Assembly: GCA_021596325.1 (NCBI GenBank) | Contig: JAKGDA010000038.1 | Location: 1 to 64,000, forward strand | Length of the DNA stretch: 64,000 nt | Origin: Parafenestella ontariensis | Taxonomy: Eukaryota; Ascomycota; Dothideomycetes; Pleosporales; Cucurbitariaceae | Direction of reading: 5' to 3' | Shown here: positions 11,248 to 24,350 of the stretch, one piece after another | How the letters are laid out: each line of letters opens with the position of its first letter | Position numbering within the stretch: the first letter of the stretch is position 1 | Program-made: the position numbers and the translations under genes | The notes under the pieces: generated by a model | What the model saw: the letters and a program-made list of their open reading frames with translations, nothing else | Databases searched by the model: none | What the model was told of the DNA's origin: nothing

Positions 11248-12428
11248 CTTGAGATGTTTTTTTTCTGGCTGTCTATACGATGTCAAGAGTTCTGTTGTCG
11301 TTACGACCAGGACTTCGAAACATGTTATTTAAACCAACGAGATGAAGATCTCTGCACTTCTACGTCAAATTCCGTACCATGCCCCTTCATCAAGTCTTAG
11401 TTGCATATCCCCGCTGAGGGGGTTTCCCCCAGTGTGCCTCGTCACGAGCGCGAACCGGTCGTCGGACTTCTTTCCGACTCCCCGCGGGCTCGAAAAAGGT
11501 AACCTTCGACCTCTTGCTATTGACATCGATGTTTGATCCGGGTGAGCTTTCCCTATGATTTACCGTGGACTGCAGATCACCTGAAAACAGCCGGGGAAGC
11601 CCAGGTCCATAACCTCATGTGACAATGGTAGTAATGGCGCGGACTAAAATCACCAGCAACTGCACGGCGGTTGAGTGCCGTCAAATGATTCGAACTTTAG
11701 AAATGTTGCGGGTATCTTCCAAAATAAAGAAAAGGTCGCGGCATATGCAAAATCTCTACTATACTACACTTAATAACACGCCACGACCCCTGCCAATTCT
11801 GTTGTCGTACAACCAAAAAACCCTCCAAACCCTGCCCTTGCTGTCCGTCATGCCTTCCTCGCTACCACACAACGCACCAACCTACAACGCAATGCCACGT
11901 CAAACCTCGTCGCCCAACGGGAACCCACACACCACCAATCGCCACACCCGGCTTGCCACAAACACCACCCAGCGGCGTGCGACACATTCGCTACCACTCG
12001 AGCCGTGCATGGCGCCAGCCCGGAAGTCATCTTAAACTTACCGTGACGGGCATGTTGGGCCAAAAAGTGTGGATTACAGCGCTTGATCCACGGTTCGAGG
12101 TGTGCGCTCTTGCTGGGTGCGGACGCACTATTGCCGGCGTGGAACCATGGGTGTGTGCGAGGGTTAGGACAAAGAGACGTTACACGTATGCGGTGGAGTG
12201 GCGGGATACCATTGCTTGGAGGGGGTTTATTATTGAGTAATGGGAAGGGATTGAGGTGCTGGAGGCTGGCAGTTCAAAGGTGCCGTGAGTATGGGTCAAA
12301 GAGGGTAGGCGTTGTGTGAGAGAGGGAGGGTTAAAGGTACTGTGGGCGAGTCATGACGCTGCCCCGCCTGTCAATTTGACATCTCGCGCTTGCTTCTATT
12401 TTCGGCATCTACAAATATTCACCTGCCT
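11248..12428. other. Intergenic, 1.2 kb, with one weak small ORF
   Basis: Contains the promoter of the SAF-domain gene at its left end. Two short stem-loops are visible near 11414-11432 (GGGGG/CCCCC arms, TTT loop) and 11461-11478 (GTCGGA/TCCGAC arms). On the plus strand an ATG at 12052 opens a 62-codon frame ending at 12240, with Trp- and Cys-containing segments (GCGRTIAG, AVEWRD) that could be a small gene or the last exon of one. No family recognised, so I do not call it as a gene. Confidence 0.35.
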
Positions 12429-14009
12429 TCAAACGATCGCGACTTTCGGTGTGTTAACGTCCGCCTTCTTCAACTTTTCGAGTCGTTGCGGCGTCATCTG
12501 GTATACTTCCGGTAGTCCAGTTGCGTCCCAGGACGCGCCATTCATGAGCTTCACGAGTCCAGGCGCTGCCGTGAAGATGCGCGCCATACCGCTAGTAACA
12601 CACAATCAGTATTCACTCGTCAACCACGGCAAGACATTCGATACTTACTGTCCATGATGCCCAGCGCAAATCCACTGTCCGTCTTTCCCAGGTAGTGCGC
12701 CGACAAAAGGCACTCCGTCGACACTCAACCCTATAATGCCGCTCCAACTGTACTCAAAGCCTTCTCCCGGCCCAAATTCCGCCTCTCCCCAGCCTTCAAA
12801 CTCTGTATTCACGAACTCTTTGACGCACTTACTCACACTCTCCACGTTCGCCAGGCCATCGTTGATACAATTTTCCGGGTTTCGTTCAACCCACTCATCT
12901 AGTGCTTTTTGTCCTGGATTTGAGCCACCGAACATTATATTGCCATCGGCTGTGCAGCGGGGGTTGATACTGAAGAGCGCGCCGTCGGGGAGGAGAACAC
13001 CGTAGGAGTTTTGCAGTGCATTGGAGCCGCTGAGCGAGCGTGGCGGGACGACTCTTTGGCAAATGTGTGGCTTGGGGGTGATGATGCCTCGCAATGAGGG
13101 TTCGAGAGCGGCGCTATAAGCATTGGTCGCATACACAATAGTGTCGGCTACGATATCTCCACGGTCGGTATGAACGATCCATTGCCTCTGCCCAGTCTCG
13201 TCCCTTGACACGGAAGTAGCGACAGTGTAGGTTTGCAGGTTGGCGCCTTTCTTCAAGTTCTCTCGCATGATATGTGCCGTCAATTTCCACGGCTGCAACG
13301 TAGACGCCTGCCACGAATAACAAGCCTTCGCACCCTTGATCCGCGATTTCCTTGCTGCTTCGGCAGGGTCCTGCGTGACTTTGATATGATCGACCTTCCC
13401 ACCAACACTCGCATACTTCTCAAACACCTCTCTAGCTAGTTTCGCCACCTCGTCGTCGAGCGGGACATCAAGCGTCTCGCCGACCCAGAGATCACATTCA
13501 ACGTTGTTCTCTTTAACATACGCGACCAAGGCGTTCCAAGTTGCTGCTTCGTTGTTCATTATTTTGGTTGCTTGTACAGTTCCATATGCCCTCTCGAATT
13601 TCCCGTAATGGCGCCATTGGTCTGGCTTACAATGGCCTGCATTTCGTCCTGTGGCACCTGAGCAAAATTCCCGCGCTTCAAGAACGACTACACTCTTGCT
13701 AGGCCAGGTCTCGAGATGGTGCTTCGCTACTAGTGTTCCGCTGATACCCGAGCCGATGACTATGGTGTCTGCTTCCTTTGGTAATGCTTCAGTGGTGCGA
13801 TGGTTCAGTAATGGGTCACATCGCACTTGTTGCAGCCAATACGATAGCGATTGCCGGCCTTGCTTTGGGAACCCGGTTCTGTGACGATCTGGTGCGGGCG
13901 GAGTAGATGCATATTCTTCGACGTTGAGAGCAGCCGACGTATTCGGCGTGGTGACACTCGAAGCCCCGCCAATGTGGGAGTACAAACCTCCAGATTCTGC
14001 TTCTTTCAT
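12429..14009 (-). CDS. FAD-dependent oxidoreductase, DAO family
   Basis: Exons 14009-12649 and 12591-12429 with a 57-nt intron (GTAAGT ... CTAG). The join is in phase and gives 507 aa. The FAD dinucleotide-binding motif VIGSGISGTL lies at about residues 84-93. The segment GATGRNAGH follows, as in glycine/D-amino-acid oxidase (DAO) proteins that act on amines or amino acids. The C-terminal GHHGHGM segment, which contacts FAD in this family, is created exactly by the splice, which strongly supports the intron. The frame is open upstream to an ATG at 14108, but the ATG at 14009 has a better context (CAACATG) and a more plausible N-terminus. Substrate unknown; the mid-size N-terminal extension is common in fungal members. 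Confidence 0.87.
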
Positions 14010-14711
14010 GTTGATGTGATATGAAGACCGGTGACTGAAGGTGGTTGTTGTTAGGCTGAGAACATTTGGAGTGAGGGGTTTCTTAGGTTGCCGCCACAAG
14101 GCTCGCATCGCGAGAAATGATAGATGACATGTCAGTCACTTACCTGTTACACTTGTAGGACTTTCTTGGGATTCAAAGAGTTGGCCAGGAAAGCCAGTGT
14201 AACGTTGACTCATGGCCAGAGATATTTATGTCAAGTGGAAGGCGTGCACGGAGATAGCCCTTATCGCAATTATTCCCGAAGTGAGCAGAGATCAACGCGT
14301 GCTAAGATCTTACGATTCTACTCATAATACGATGACTTATATTTCTAGAGCTCATTCAAGGCGACATTAACCCTTCGCTTGACTGAGAGGGTGGGTCCAA
14401 AGTCACCTACAAAGCACATAGGGACAGGTTTGTGACGGAGAGTCTTCTGCATTTTCATTCCCTATCCAGAAGCCTCCGAGTGCTGAGGCTCATGCACAAG
14501 AGCTTACCCAAGAACGCCCTGCTATGCATATACCCGTCTAAAAATGCTTCAATCATCCTATTTCCTTTTGAACTCCTTGACCCTCTTCCTTCTAGAAGGG
14601 TCAACCGATGCTAAAGACAAATGAAACATGTTACAACCCGGTCCAGCCCCTCCGCCTCCGAACCTGCGTAATATATCCACTCTCGCTAGCTTTATCAGGG
14701 GCCACGAACTT
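14010..14711. other. Intergenic, 700 bp
   Basis: Promoter side of the DAO-type oxidoreductase and 3' UTR side of sepH. Short chance frames only; nothing else seen. Confidence 0.45.
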
Positions 14712-17700
14712 CTAATCCGTGCCTGCGCCTTTGCCCTTTCCCCCGACCGTACTCAACTCACCACCGCTCGTCTCCCTCCTCCTACGTACGATGTGAAGAC
14801 GTGGTAATGCTGGATTGCCCGCAGTACTTCCGTTGGTGGGTGTCTCATTCTCCCCGCCGACGTTGCTTTGCCGGCGACGGTTCACGGCTTCGCTTAAGCG
14901 GCCCTGTCGAGCTTTTGGGAGGCGTGAGGAGGACTTCGTGTTTGCTTCTATGCGTGCGAGGCTGGATGAAGCGTCTCGGGATGGGGGCCTGGAAGTTTGT
15001 GCGCGTAAGGATGTAGGCGTCCCGGTAGATTGAAGGGCGGCAAAAGATGTGGAACTCCTCGTTAGAGGAGCGGGCTTTGATCGTCCAGAAGATGAAGGTG
15101 CGGCGGAGGGATCTTCAACGAGGTCCCACATAGCCGCTGTGGATTGGCTTCGAGTCACACGGTCCCTACCGCTTCCGACCAATGACGGTGTATTCGACAT
15201 TTGCGGGTGCATAAATGTGTTCTTGAGACTTGTTGGCGTAGGGGGTGTTAGCCCCATACCACTGCCTACCAACGTGCTGCCGGTGCTTGACCCTGAGCCA
15301 TCACGCCGACCAGACGATGAAGGAGGGCGCCTCAAATTCATGCCTATGCCCGAAGCACGAGACACACTGCGCTTGCTGTTTGAGCCTGAACCAATACCAG
15401 AGACTTCCACTTCGTCACAGGCGCGGACGAGTTCTTCTGCCATCTGCCGTACCAGAACCGCAGGGTCTTGTTCCATAAGCCAAGTGATGCGCTCATAGCA
15501 GCCAAAGGCGCGGATCAGCCAGCAGCCTTCCTCCTTCGCATCGCAAATTGTCCGCAATATACGTAGCAGGTTGAGACGTGTGACAGCATCCTTATGACCA
15601 AGCTTCTGTTCAGTGCGATTAAATATTTCAGGAACAGCGAGCGATGCAGCGATGGGTGGAGACAAGCGCACAAGCTTCTGGAGCGGCTCGAGCATGTTCT
15701 CGAAGGTCGAGTGCGATAGGTCGGCCGAAGTATATGCAGAGATGATAGCAGGCGCGAAGTTCGAGTGTGAGGAGAGGAGATATTGTTCGACGCGCGCGGT
15801 CTCTTCCTGGAGCCTGTTGCGAGCGTTAGAAACACTAGTATTGACACAAAAGACGGCCGAATACATACCATACGAATATAGCATCCAGGGCCGTGACCGC
15901 CCAATTACGATCGCCCAGCAGCGACACGTAAAAGGCGAGACCCTTGGCATCCCACAGCATCTTGCGTGCGACCTTGCCTGAGTTGACCATCTCAACCAGT
16001 ACCGGTAGTGCAAACTCTTTAAGCGGCCCGCCTTCACGGACTACCTCTTTCAACAGCGGAATGATATCAGACAGAGCCGCCTCTTCCTGGCGGCTCTTGT
16101 TGTGTCTACATAGATTGTACATGGTGTTGAGGATCTGATTGGAGATTTCGCGGTGGAATAGTGGTAACCGAGAGGGGTCCGAGGTGGAGCGGTTCTGGCT
16201 GCGGGTTTTTGCGTCCTTTTGGCGGGTTGACTTGAGAAGCTCGATGAGAAGATCGATTGCGTTCGAGTTTTGGAGGGCTTCGTGGGTTGAGGAGAGGGAA
16301 CTGAGGTTCTTGATGAACTTGAGCATAGTTATCTGGTGCGGGGGAGACATTCTGCGGAGGTCTTTGAGCACGCCTGCGCACATCCATTAGTCGAGTTCCA
16401 GTAGCCGGGACAACAATTTCAGAGAAGCAGTGAAACCGTCTCGACGACCCGCTTGACTGCCACTAAAAGGCGCAGAGGTCGGTGAATGAAATGTAGAAAG
16501 ACTTACGTTTCAAAATCATACGATCTGCCACGAGATCCTTAACATGACTCTCCGCTTGCGAGAAGATCAAAAAGATGTGCACAATTCTGCCCACGATCAG
16601 TCTCGCCACCTCTCCATCTTCCTCAACCATTCTGTTCAACACCAGTGACAATGGGTACAACACGCTGCTCCTCGAGAAGATACGGCAGAAGTCGTTCTTA
16701 GGCGTCGGTCCTTGCAGTTCGAATACACCATACACACCGTTGACGCCAATGAGTACCAAGTCCCGCTCAGCGTCAATGTCCTCTTCCAAGAACTCAACGA
16801 GAACGTTGATGCCACCACAGCCAATAAACATTTGCAGCGTCAATGTACTGGTCTGATACATCTGTCGTACAAAAGCGGCAGCCTCCTTGCGTATGTCGCT
16901 AGGGTACTTCTTGTATGCAAAGTGACAGATCGTAGGAATACCGCCCAGGAACGACAGGCTTTCCTGGGCTTCCGAATCTTCTAATATGATCAAGTTGATG
17001 ATTTTCAACAGCGGTAGGACCACCTCGTTGTGTGGTATGGTCCCAAGAATCTCCAGTATAGGTAACATACCATGGCTTCGTAGGATTATTGATCGTTTAT
17101 CTGGCGACTCGTAGAGTACTTGTAAGAGTTGATCCGCGATGTCAAGAAGTACGACATCAGGCTGACTTGTCTTCAAGCAACCGACAAGGTTTTCTGTCAT
17201 CTTCGTTAATCGGTCATCCCGGTCTCGAGCAACGTTGTTCTCAAGGTTGAGATTGTCGAGCCCTTCTTCCAGATTGGCAAACGGATCAAGGTCGTCCTCG
17301 TCAGCAATAGTAAATGAGCTAGCCATCTTGGATGTAATCATAGCAAGACTGCTATGCTCACTGCCACTGTCACTTTCCGCTCGGGCAGGATTGGTGTTCG
17401 GGTGGCCCTTGATGTCCCCAAAGACGTCAGAAAAATCGTCGCCCTCATCCTCGGCATACTTTTGAATCTCGATCTCCGACTGTGTTCGCTGCAATTTGCG
17501 CGTGGATGTCGAACTCGCAGATCGTTGTCGTACGTTGCCATTGGACTTGGCATCCCGTGTTGACTTTGGCGCCGCCTTCAGGTCGCTAGGATGAAAGAGA
17601 CGCGGCGAAAAAGTCTCAGCAGGCGAAATGGTGTACTGCATGGCGGCTACCTTCTTCTCAAAGGCGCCTTCATCTGCGGGCATCAGATCCGAGTAGTCTT

Positions 17701-19488
17701 CGATGGTGTCTTCGCGGAAGAGTTGGCTTGGCCTTGCCAGAACAGCGACTTTGGTCTTTGGTAGCTGTGAAGCTTTGGGTACGCCACGTAAAAACGCTGT
17801 TTTTGGCTGGGCATCGTGTCTATCGTCAAGATCTGTGGTAGTGGATGTAGACCTGGACGACGGTGTAGCCGCTCTCGCTTTGGCATCGTTTGCTTTCGCA
17901 CTCTCGACTGAAGCTTGTGGAAAGTCCTGGGGGTTTGGCATATTCAGGGAGCTTTTCACTGTAGCCTCACCATCCCCATACTCTCCCGCCTCAGTGACCG
18001 CGTCGAAGGTTGCATATGCTTTCAGCCTGTCACCCGAGAACAGACCACCAAAATGGTCTTGGGGTTTGAGGTGCGGCATCTGCTGCAGTGCGCGGGTTGA
18101 GATGCTTTCAGCAAAATCGTCATCCCAGTTATCGTCGTGATCTAGTTCTGGCGAACGGAACGAATCGGCGGTGGGTCTGTGCTTAGGTATATTAAGATTA
18201 ACGTTTACTGGCGCTATGCGAGGTGCCAACAAGATGGCGTTTGGTGGGAGCTTTGTCGGTTGTTGCGCGCTAGAAGCCAGACGAGAGCTCCGCCGCAGTG
18301 AGTTGGGAGACTTGAGTGCTTCGTTCCATTCTTGCACCGACTTTACAGCTTCTTGGTATTCGGTGGGTTTGGTGGGCACAGCGGGGACTGTTCGCTTGGC
18401 GCTGAGGATCCATGGGTGCTTGAGCAGCCGCTTTGCGGATATACGCAGGGTAGGATTCTTCTGAAAGCATTCCATGAGGAACTCGCGGAGGAGCTATCGA
18501 TGTTAGTGACGACTGTGATAAGGGTGAAGCAGCACTTACCGGAGAAGCACTGCCAGGTATCGGTGGGTGCTCATCGTTGACAATCCTGAAGAGGGCTTGC
18601 ATAGGTTGCAGCTTGTGGTATGGCGGTTTCCCCTCGATCAGCTCGATGACGGTGCAGCCCAGACTCCAGATATCCGACGAGGTAGTAGCACCGGAGAGCT
18701 CAATGACTTCCGGAGCCATCCAATACGGCGTGCCAACGACGCTCGACTGGTCCAAGCCCGACTGCTTCGTGGCTACACCAAAGTCTGCCAACTTGACCAG
18801 GCCCTCCTTTGTGGTCAGAATATTGGCACCCTTGATATCCCTGTGTATAACACCCTGCTCGTGGAGGTAGAGTAGGCCGTGGAGGACCTGTGACATGTAC
18901 AAGGCGACGAGGTTTTCCGGAAACTTGCCGAAGTTCTTGCAGATGCTGTGCAACGACCCGTTCTCGCAGTACCTGACAAGATTAGCCCCTTGCTCGCTGA
19001 AGCAGCATGTCTCGGCGATTGAGAAGGTAGTTTGGAGTAGAGGCTTACTCGAGAATGATGTACAGGCTCTCGGAGCTCCGCACAAAGCCGTTGTACTTGA
19101 CGATGTTGGGATGGTTCAGGTTCTTGAGCAGATCAATCTCCATCTCCATGTTCTTCAGATCAGCAGCGCCCAGGTTCTCGAGCCGGACCTGCTTGATGGC
19201 TACTGTCTCGCCCGTACCCCAGTTCAGTGCCCTGTATACGCTGCCGAACGCGCCTTTGCCCAAGCAGTCGCCCAGCTGGTAGTCCTTGAGGCCTGCCACA
19301 TCCTGGGCCGCCCGCTGTGCCGTCCCTTCTCTGCTCGGCCGCTGTTCTCGTTCGCGGGACTGGCTGTTGTGGTTCGACGACGACGAAGACTTCTTTGCGT
19401 GGCCCGGTGTGTTCGAGTTGGAGGCCGGGGCTTGCGAGGCCCGCGAAGTGGACGCCGCGGGCAAGGGCTTTAACGGGTGGGACACCAT
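14712..19488 (-). CDS. sepH: SepH/Cdc7-type septation protein kinase
   Basis: Five exons: 19488-19049, 18972-18540, 18493-16507, 16373-15869 and 15813-14712. All introns are GT-AG (76, 46, 133 and 55 nt), phases match, and the product is 1488 aa. A Ser-rich leader precedes a kinase domain from about residue 70: Gly loop GKGAFGSVY at 77-85, VAIK lysine near 99, HRDIKGAN near 190, DFG near 212, then the APE motif. The long C-terminal part has Leu-rich ARM/HEAT-like helices (exons 3-4) and a low-complexity Ser/Thr/Arg tail. This is the layout of A. nidulans SepH and S. pombe Cdc7, the septation-initiation-network kinase that acts at spindle poles downstream of the Spg1 GTPase to trigger cytokinesis. 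ATG 19488 was chosen because no upstream in-frame ATG exists nearby. Confidence 0.93.
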
Positions 19489-20621
19489 CTTCGCTTTCAA
19501 ACCTCCTCTAGCCCGAGGCCCGTTGCAATCAATCCGTGCTGACCTCTATCGTCCCGGCCTGTGGGCTGCTGGGAGGGCAGGGCGGTGCGTGGGGGAGGGG
19601 GGATTCGCGGCGGTGGGTCGCTCTGTTCGGGGTGCATGTCCTCCAACAATTGCCTGGCTTCCAAATCGACGTCAAGGCCGGCCGTGTTGTTTGTTGCCCA
19701 TGCGCGACTCGTGGCGGCGGCGGCGCTGGCGGGGTCGGTCTCACTCCCTGGCCGTAGTATAGCAGTTATGTCGTAGAGATCCTGGCCTCGAAACGGGCCT
19801 CCAAATTGCCCAGCGAATCTCCGCGCAGCCTACCGCTTTTCTGAGACAGTCGCACGCTCAACACTCGTCGCCTTCGCTCACCGAGCGTAGTCGAGCATGC
19901 GGGGGACCGGCTGCGATGCGTGTTTGGCCGCGGTTTGGGTGAATGGGCTTGTGAGCTGGTGTTACTCGAAGGTCGCAGTAGCCTCCGACCGCACCAGCGA
20001 CCGTTGCGCCTCGCTTGGCCGTTCCGAGGAGCACCCATCTCGTCACTTACTCGCTGTGGCCCCGATACACCTTTGACAGACAATCACAACGGTTTCAAGC
20101 CGGCACTCAGCTTGCGACGCGTCCTGGACGACGATCGCGTGTCAATGCTAAATGCGGTGCAGTCACAACTCGGCTGAGCGCGCGAGCACGTGGATTAGCT
20201 CATCCAGCAGCTGCACGTCAATACCAAACCTGAAGTACCATCCGTGCATCTCCACTCAGCCATGCGACCTGTCAGCATGCATGCAACACCTATCACACCA
20301 TATGCGATTGGGAGCATTCGATGGCTCGCTGGTGCGGGGAATGTGGGGAAGGCACGCGAGATTATCCAAATTCTTGCTATGCTATGGCACTCAAACAGGA
20401 AAGCTACCATGCTCCTCAAACAACAAGAAACAGCCCAAACTACTCAACTCATTGCTAGCATCAGGGAGGACCAAGAGAGAGCAGCACTACAGGCAAAATA
20501 TGCCACAGTTCTGTGATGCTAACGTGTATCGTGTATATCGTTACTCATACGCTTTTCCTATGGTCTACCTTCGCATTTGCGGAAACTCCCTCGTTCTTCC
20601 AGATTGCCTCCCAGGCATCGC
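19489..20621. other. Intergenic, 1.1 kb, upstream of sepH
   Basis: Probably the long 5' leader and promoter of sepH followed by the 3' flank of the dehydrogenase gene. The part next to sepH is GC-rich with overlapping open frames on both strands, none convincing. No RNA gene seen. Confidence 0.45.
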
Positions 20622-21614
20622 TTATCGACCCGCAACCACGTTCAGCACACCGCCATCAACGGCAAGGATCTCGCCATTGACATATGAGTTTTTGGTAAGG
20701 AACAAGACCGCCTGTGCCATTTCCTCGTCGCTTCCAGCACGCTCCATCGGCACATGTCCCTTCTCCTGGATCTTCTCGTCTGGTAACTCACTCTTCTGGT
20801 TCTCATCACTTTCCTTCGCCGTCATCTCCGATGGGAAGTAGCCTGGCGCGATCGAGTTCACGCGGATGCGGAGTTTTTGAAACTCTCCGGACATCAGCTT
20901 CGTCAAGTGGACGGTGCCGCCTTTTGCGGCGTTGTAGCTGAAGTGGCCTTGGGCGTCTCGCATAATCCCAGACATGGAACTTATGACAATGACAGATGCA
21001 GAGAGATGGCCGTGGCTCTCGGTTCCGGCTTGAAGTAAAGGTAGGAGCACAACGGTAGTGAAGTACACCGCTGTGACGTCGGTGTTGTACGTCTCGGCCC
21101 AGCCCTCAAAGGTCTCATTGTCCCAGAGCTTCTTCTTCATATCGGTTGCTTTTTCGGCGTCTGGTTCGCCTTTCTGGCCTGAGATACCCGCTGAAGCGAC
21201 GAGGAGGTTGATGTACTTTTCTTTCGATGACAGCTCCTCGTACATGCGCTCGAGATCCTCCTTCTTCGTGACATCGCAGGGTTCAAGTCTACGTACTAGT
21301 CAGCAAGGTGGGCTTCGAGCTAAAGTTGTACATGTAGACATACGGAATGATTTGGCCGCCTCCAGAGGGATTGTGTGACTTTGCAGCATTCTCGAGGACA
21401 TCCTTGCGTCGACCGGTGATGTACACTTTTGCCCCGTTCGCGGCAAGAGCTTGTGCTGCCATCAGTCCAATGCCGGAACCGCCACCTATAATTCAAAGTA
21501 TGAGCCAATGTCATAATTATGCGAAGCGCACGTGCAATACATACCGGTGATTACACAAACATAGTCCTTGACTGAGAAGAGCTTCTCCACACGGAGATCG
21601 CGAGTGTTGGCCAT
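20622..21614 (-). CDS. Short-chain dehydrogenase/reductase
   Basis: Three exons, 21614-21545, 21485-21344 and 21288-20622, with introns of 59 and 55 nt (both GTATGT ... TAG). The phases match and give 292 aa. The NAD(P)-binding TGGGSGIG motif is rebuilt across the first splice. ASAG (about 100 residues later), an SSMSG serine segment and YNAAKGG with the catalytic Tyr and Lys follow in the classical SDR order, then the NSIAPGYF segment and a C-terminal DGG. It is therefore likely to be an active NADP(H)- or NAD-dependent oxidoreductase; the GRR after the second strand hints at NADPH. The substrate cannot be told. It is divergently oriented to the AAA ATPase gene 578 bp away, and no signal peptide is seen. 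Confidence 0.92.
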
Positions 21615-22192
21615 GATTGAAGGGATTCGAAGTTGTTGTATGATTCTTTTGTGTGCTCAGGTATTGTAAGAGACGGGCAGAGTTCGAAATATATATACTC
21701 TCTGTAGTACACGAGAATAAGAATGGCGTAGCAGATAATATGTGGCCTATGACGTATCGTTGAGCGTACCACGCTTTTCTTGAAGCAGCTAGACCGCGCT
21801 ATCTCCTTCTAGACAAGAGCTCTTTCCTCATTTGGCGTCCTCCCGAACTTTCTCAGCCGCAGCGCTTCATCGCACCTTCAATGTCTTCGTGAATTGCGCG
21901 AATGTGCTATTGCTGTTGGTGTTTGGGGCAGTTCAAGTCCTGTTCCTGCGTCATTTGCTTCCGTGGTCTCCCTTCTACATATTTGTGTGAGACCGCCCGC
22001 TCACCGGCGCGGCTGCCTGCAGTCAGACACCATTTTTGAGTCCTCAGCACGTACGCGAATCTTCTTAACATACATAAATCTTAATAGCAAACCTTCCAAA
22101 GCTCAATATCCAACATCTCGTTCCCTGACACTGCAAGGGGCAGGCTTCGCGAGCTCCGCGATCTCGGCCTTATCCACCAAAACCAGGCCAAC
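21615..22192. promoter_or_regulatory. Divergent promoter region between SDR and AAA ATPase genes
   Basis: A 578-bp space between two outward-facing start codons, so it must carry both promoters. I could not single out a specific element by eye. Confidence 0.5.
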
Positions 22193-24350
22193 ATGGCGAC
22201 ACCTCCCGCGCCGTCAACCAACTTGATAGTCCCGCAAACTACTCCAGGCGATCCGACAAAGCTATGGCCTGAGCCTTTAGATACCCCTGGATACATCCCA
22301 CGCCACATGAAACAGTCAGCAACAGCGGCGTTTCCTATACTTGAAGTCATCCAGCGTCTATTGTACAGACTCAAGCCTAGTGGGGGTGACTTGGAGAAGA
22401 TATTAGCGCTGATCGGTCTGTATCAGGCCGTTCGACCAGTGTACAACCACCTGAAGGACATCTGCATATGGGCCTTCACGGTACAGGTTACTATACCAGA
22501 GAATGACGCGGTTGCTAAGGAGGTGCTCGCTTGGATGGGCTCAGAGGTTATTCTGAAAAGTCGCACAAGAAGCATCATGCTTGTTACAGGTGGTACGCAA
22601 GATCCGAACGATGATTTTCATCGCAGCATGATGATGTTCCCACGTACTCCCCTACCGCGTATCAATCGCGTGAACGATGAGGTTCTGTGTCTGCCACCAA
22701 TCGGCACACGACTGTTTTGGTACGTCTCTTCAGAGGTTTTTGGACTTCCACACTCGACTATTTACAAGATCTGCATCACACTTAGACTACATCTGGCCTA
22801 CCCTATTCCTCATGATTTGGCTTCCGCAGCACCGCAAGTCTTTCTAGACACCTATAGACTAACGCCACCAGGGTTGGATTTCGCCCATTCATTTTCTCGC
22901 GTCGTGGCTATCGGAACAATAACGTCATGTCCGGTAATCTTGTTGACGATAGCGGTCAACTACAGAACTCCCTCTCGTTGATGACACTGGGCTGGAGTTT
23001 GAAGCCGCTGAAGGCTTTCACCGAGCTTTGCCACCAGTTCAAGCTAGACAATCTCACGGGCACAACCACCGTGTACTTTGCTGGAGGTGGTCATGGCGAT
23101 CCTTACGGCGACGGTTGGCAATCTGTGTCAAAAGCCATCAGGAAGCTCGATACTATCGACATGGATGAGGTGGTTAAATCGGATGTCATCAAAGACGCAG
23201 AATACTACTACAGTGATCAGTCGTAAGTGAGACTAGCTTGTCGTCTTTCAGGAATAATCCAGTGCACCTCTTGTAGTGTAGGCACGCCCCCTAACAACAC
23301 GCTGACTTGATCTAGGCGGCAGTTCTTTGCGGACTGCGGCATTCCATATCGCCGTGGTTATCTCTTTTATGGCCCACCAGGTACAGGCAAGAGCTCCTTC
23401 AGTGCGGCCTTGGCAGGCCACCTCGGATGCGATATCTATCATGTATGCCCTTGCACCTTATTACAAGATTCCTCGGGCGCTGACATCAATAGATCAATCT
23501 GGCTTCGGGGAATATCAGTGATGGCAGCCTTCATCGCCTATTTCTAGGTCTTCCAAGGAAATGCATCGTGGTGATCGAAGACATTGACTCTGCCGGCATC
23601 GGCCGTGAACAAGGCCCCTCATCAAAGTCGCTCCCGACGGCATCCAACCTGGCCTCTCGCCCGGGCTACAACTCACATGGTGTACCTATATCTCAACCAT
23701 CGCAGAGCGAACAACGGCGCAACATGGTCACTCTTAGTGGTTTGCTGAATGCTATTGATGGTAACGCTTCACAGGAAGGTAGGTAACTATTTTTACTATA
23801 TTATTCTGCTGTACGATGTAGTCCGCTAATGAGTTTGACTAGGTCGATTGCTTATCATGACTTCGAACAATCCCGACGCCTTGGATGCCGCTCTCACACG
23901 CCCTGGACGAATTGACAAGAAGATCTACTTTGGCAATATGAGCAAAATGGCCGGGAAGAGCATTTTCAAGCGCCTGATTGGCCGATCCGCCCTTGCACAC
24001 GACGCTGCGTTTTCAATGGAGCAGATCGAGCAGTATGCTAACGCGTTCGCCGACAAAGTGCCAGCAAACACCTGTAAGCATTGTCCACATTAGAGCCCGA
24101 TAGTGGGATATATACTGACTTTGTACCTTCACCTGTAGTCACTCCTGCTCAAGTGCAGAACTTCTTGCAAAGCTGCCGCGGAGACCCTGACAAAGCTTTG
24201 GGGGATATCGATGCTTGGGTTGAGGAGAACCGTCCTAGTGCTAGGGCAGCGAGCGCCCATACTAGCGATACCTCGGCCAGCTTTGTCTCACATCCCACCA
24301 CCGTTGACAGCGATCTAGAATCATCGACATTGACTGGAGGCATTGAATGA
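22193..24350 (+). CDS. BCS1-like AAA ATPase
   Basis: Six exons: 22193-22719, 22872-23222, 23316-23442, 23493-23778, 23843-24073 and 24139-24350. Introns are 152, 93, 50, 64 and 65 nt, all GT-AG and in phase, giving 577 aa. A hydrophobic segment near residues 65-95 may be the membrane anchor. A BCS1 N-terminal-type domain follows. The AAA core has Walker A GPPGTGKSS at about 312-320 and Walker B VVIEDID near 361-367. MTSNNPDALDAALTRPGR carries the sensor and arginine-finger region. Bcs1 inserts the Rieske protein into complex III in mitochondria, but fungi have many BCS1-like paralogues of unknown role. The Ser/Thr-rich C-terminal tail and a divergent N-terminus suggest a paralogue. The first intron is long and lacks a stop for some distance, so it is easily missed by ORF callers. 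Confidence 0.88.

Noticed and set aside
11414..11432. Rho-independent-terminator-like hairpin
   Set aside because: Bacterial-type terminators do not apply here, and the stem is short and interrupted.
11848..12063. Minus-strand open frame near the small plus-strand ORF
   Set aside because: Cys/Ala/Trp-rich chance frame without a start context or motif.
22081..22374. Minus-strand frame over the start of the AAA ATPase
   Set aside because: Shadow of exon 1, which is supported by phase-matched splicing of the full gene.
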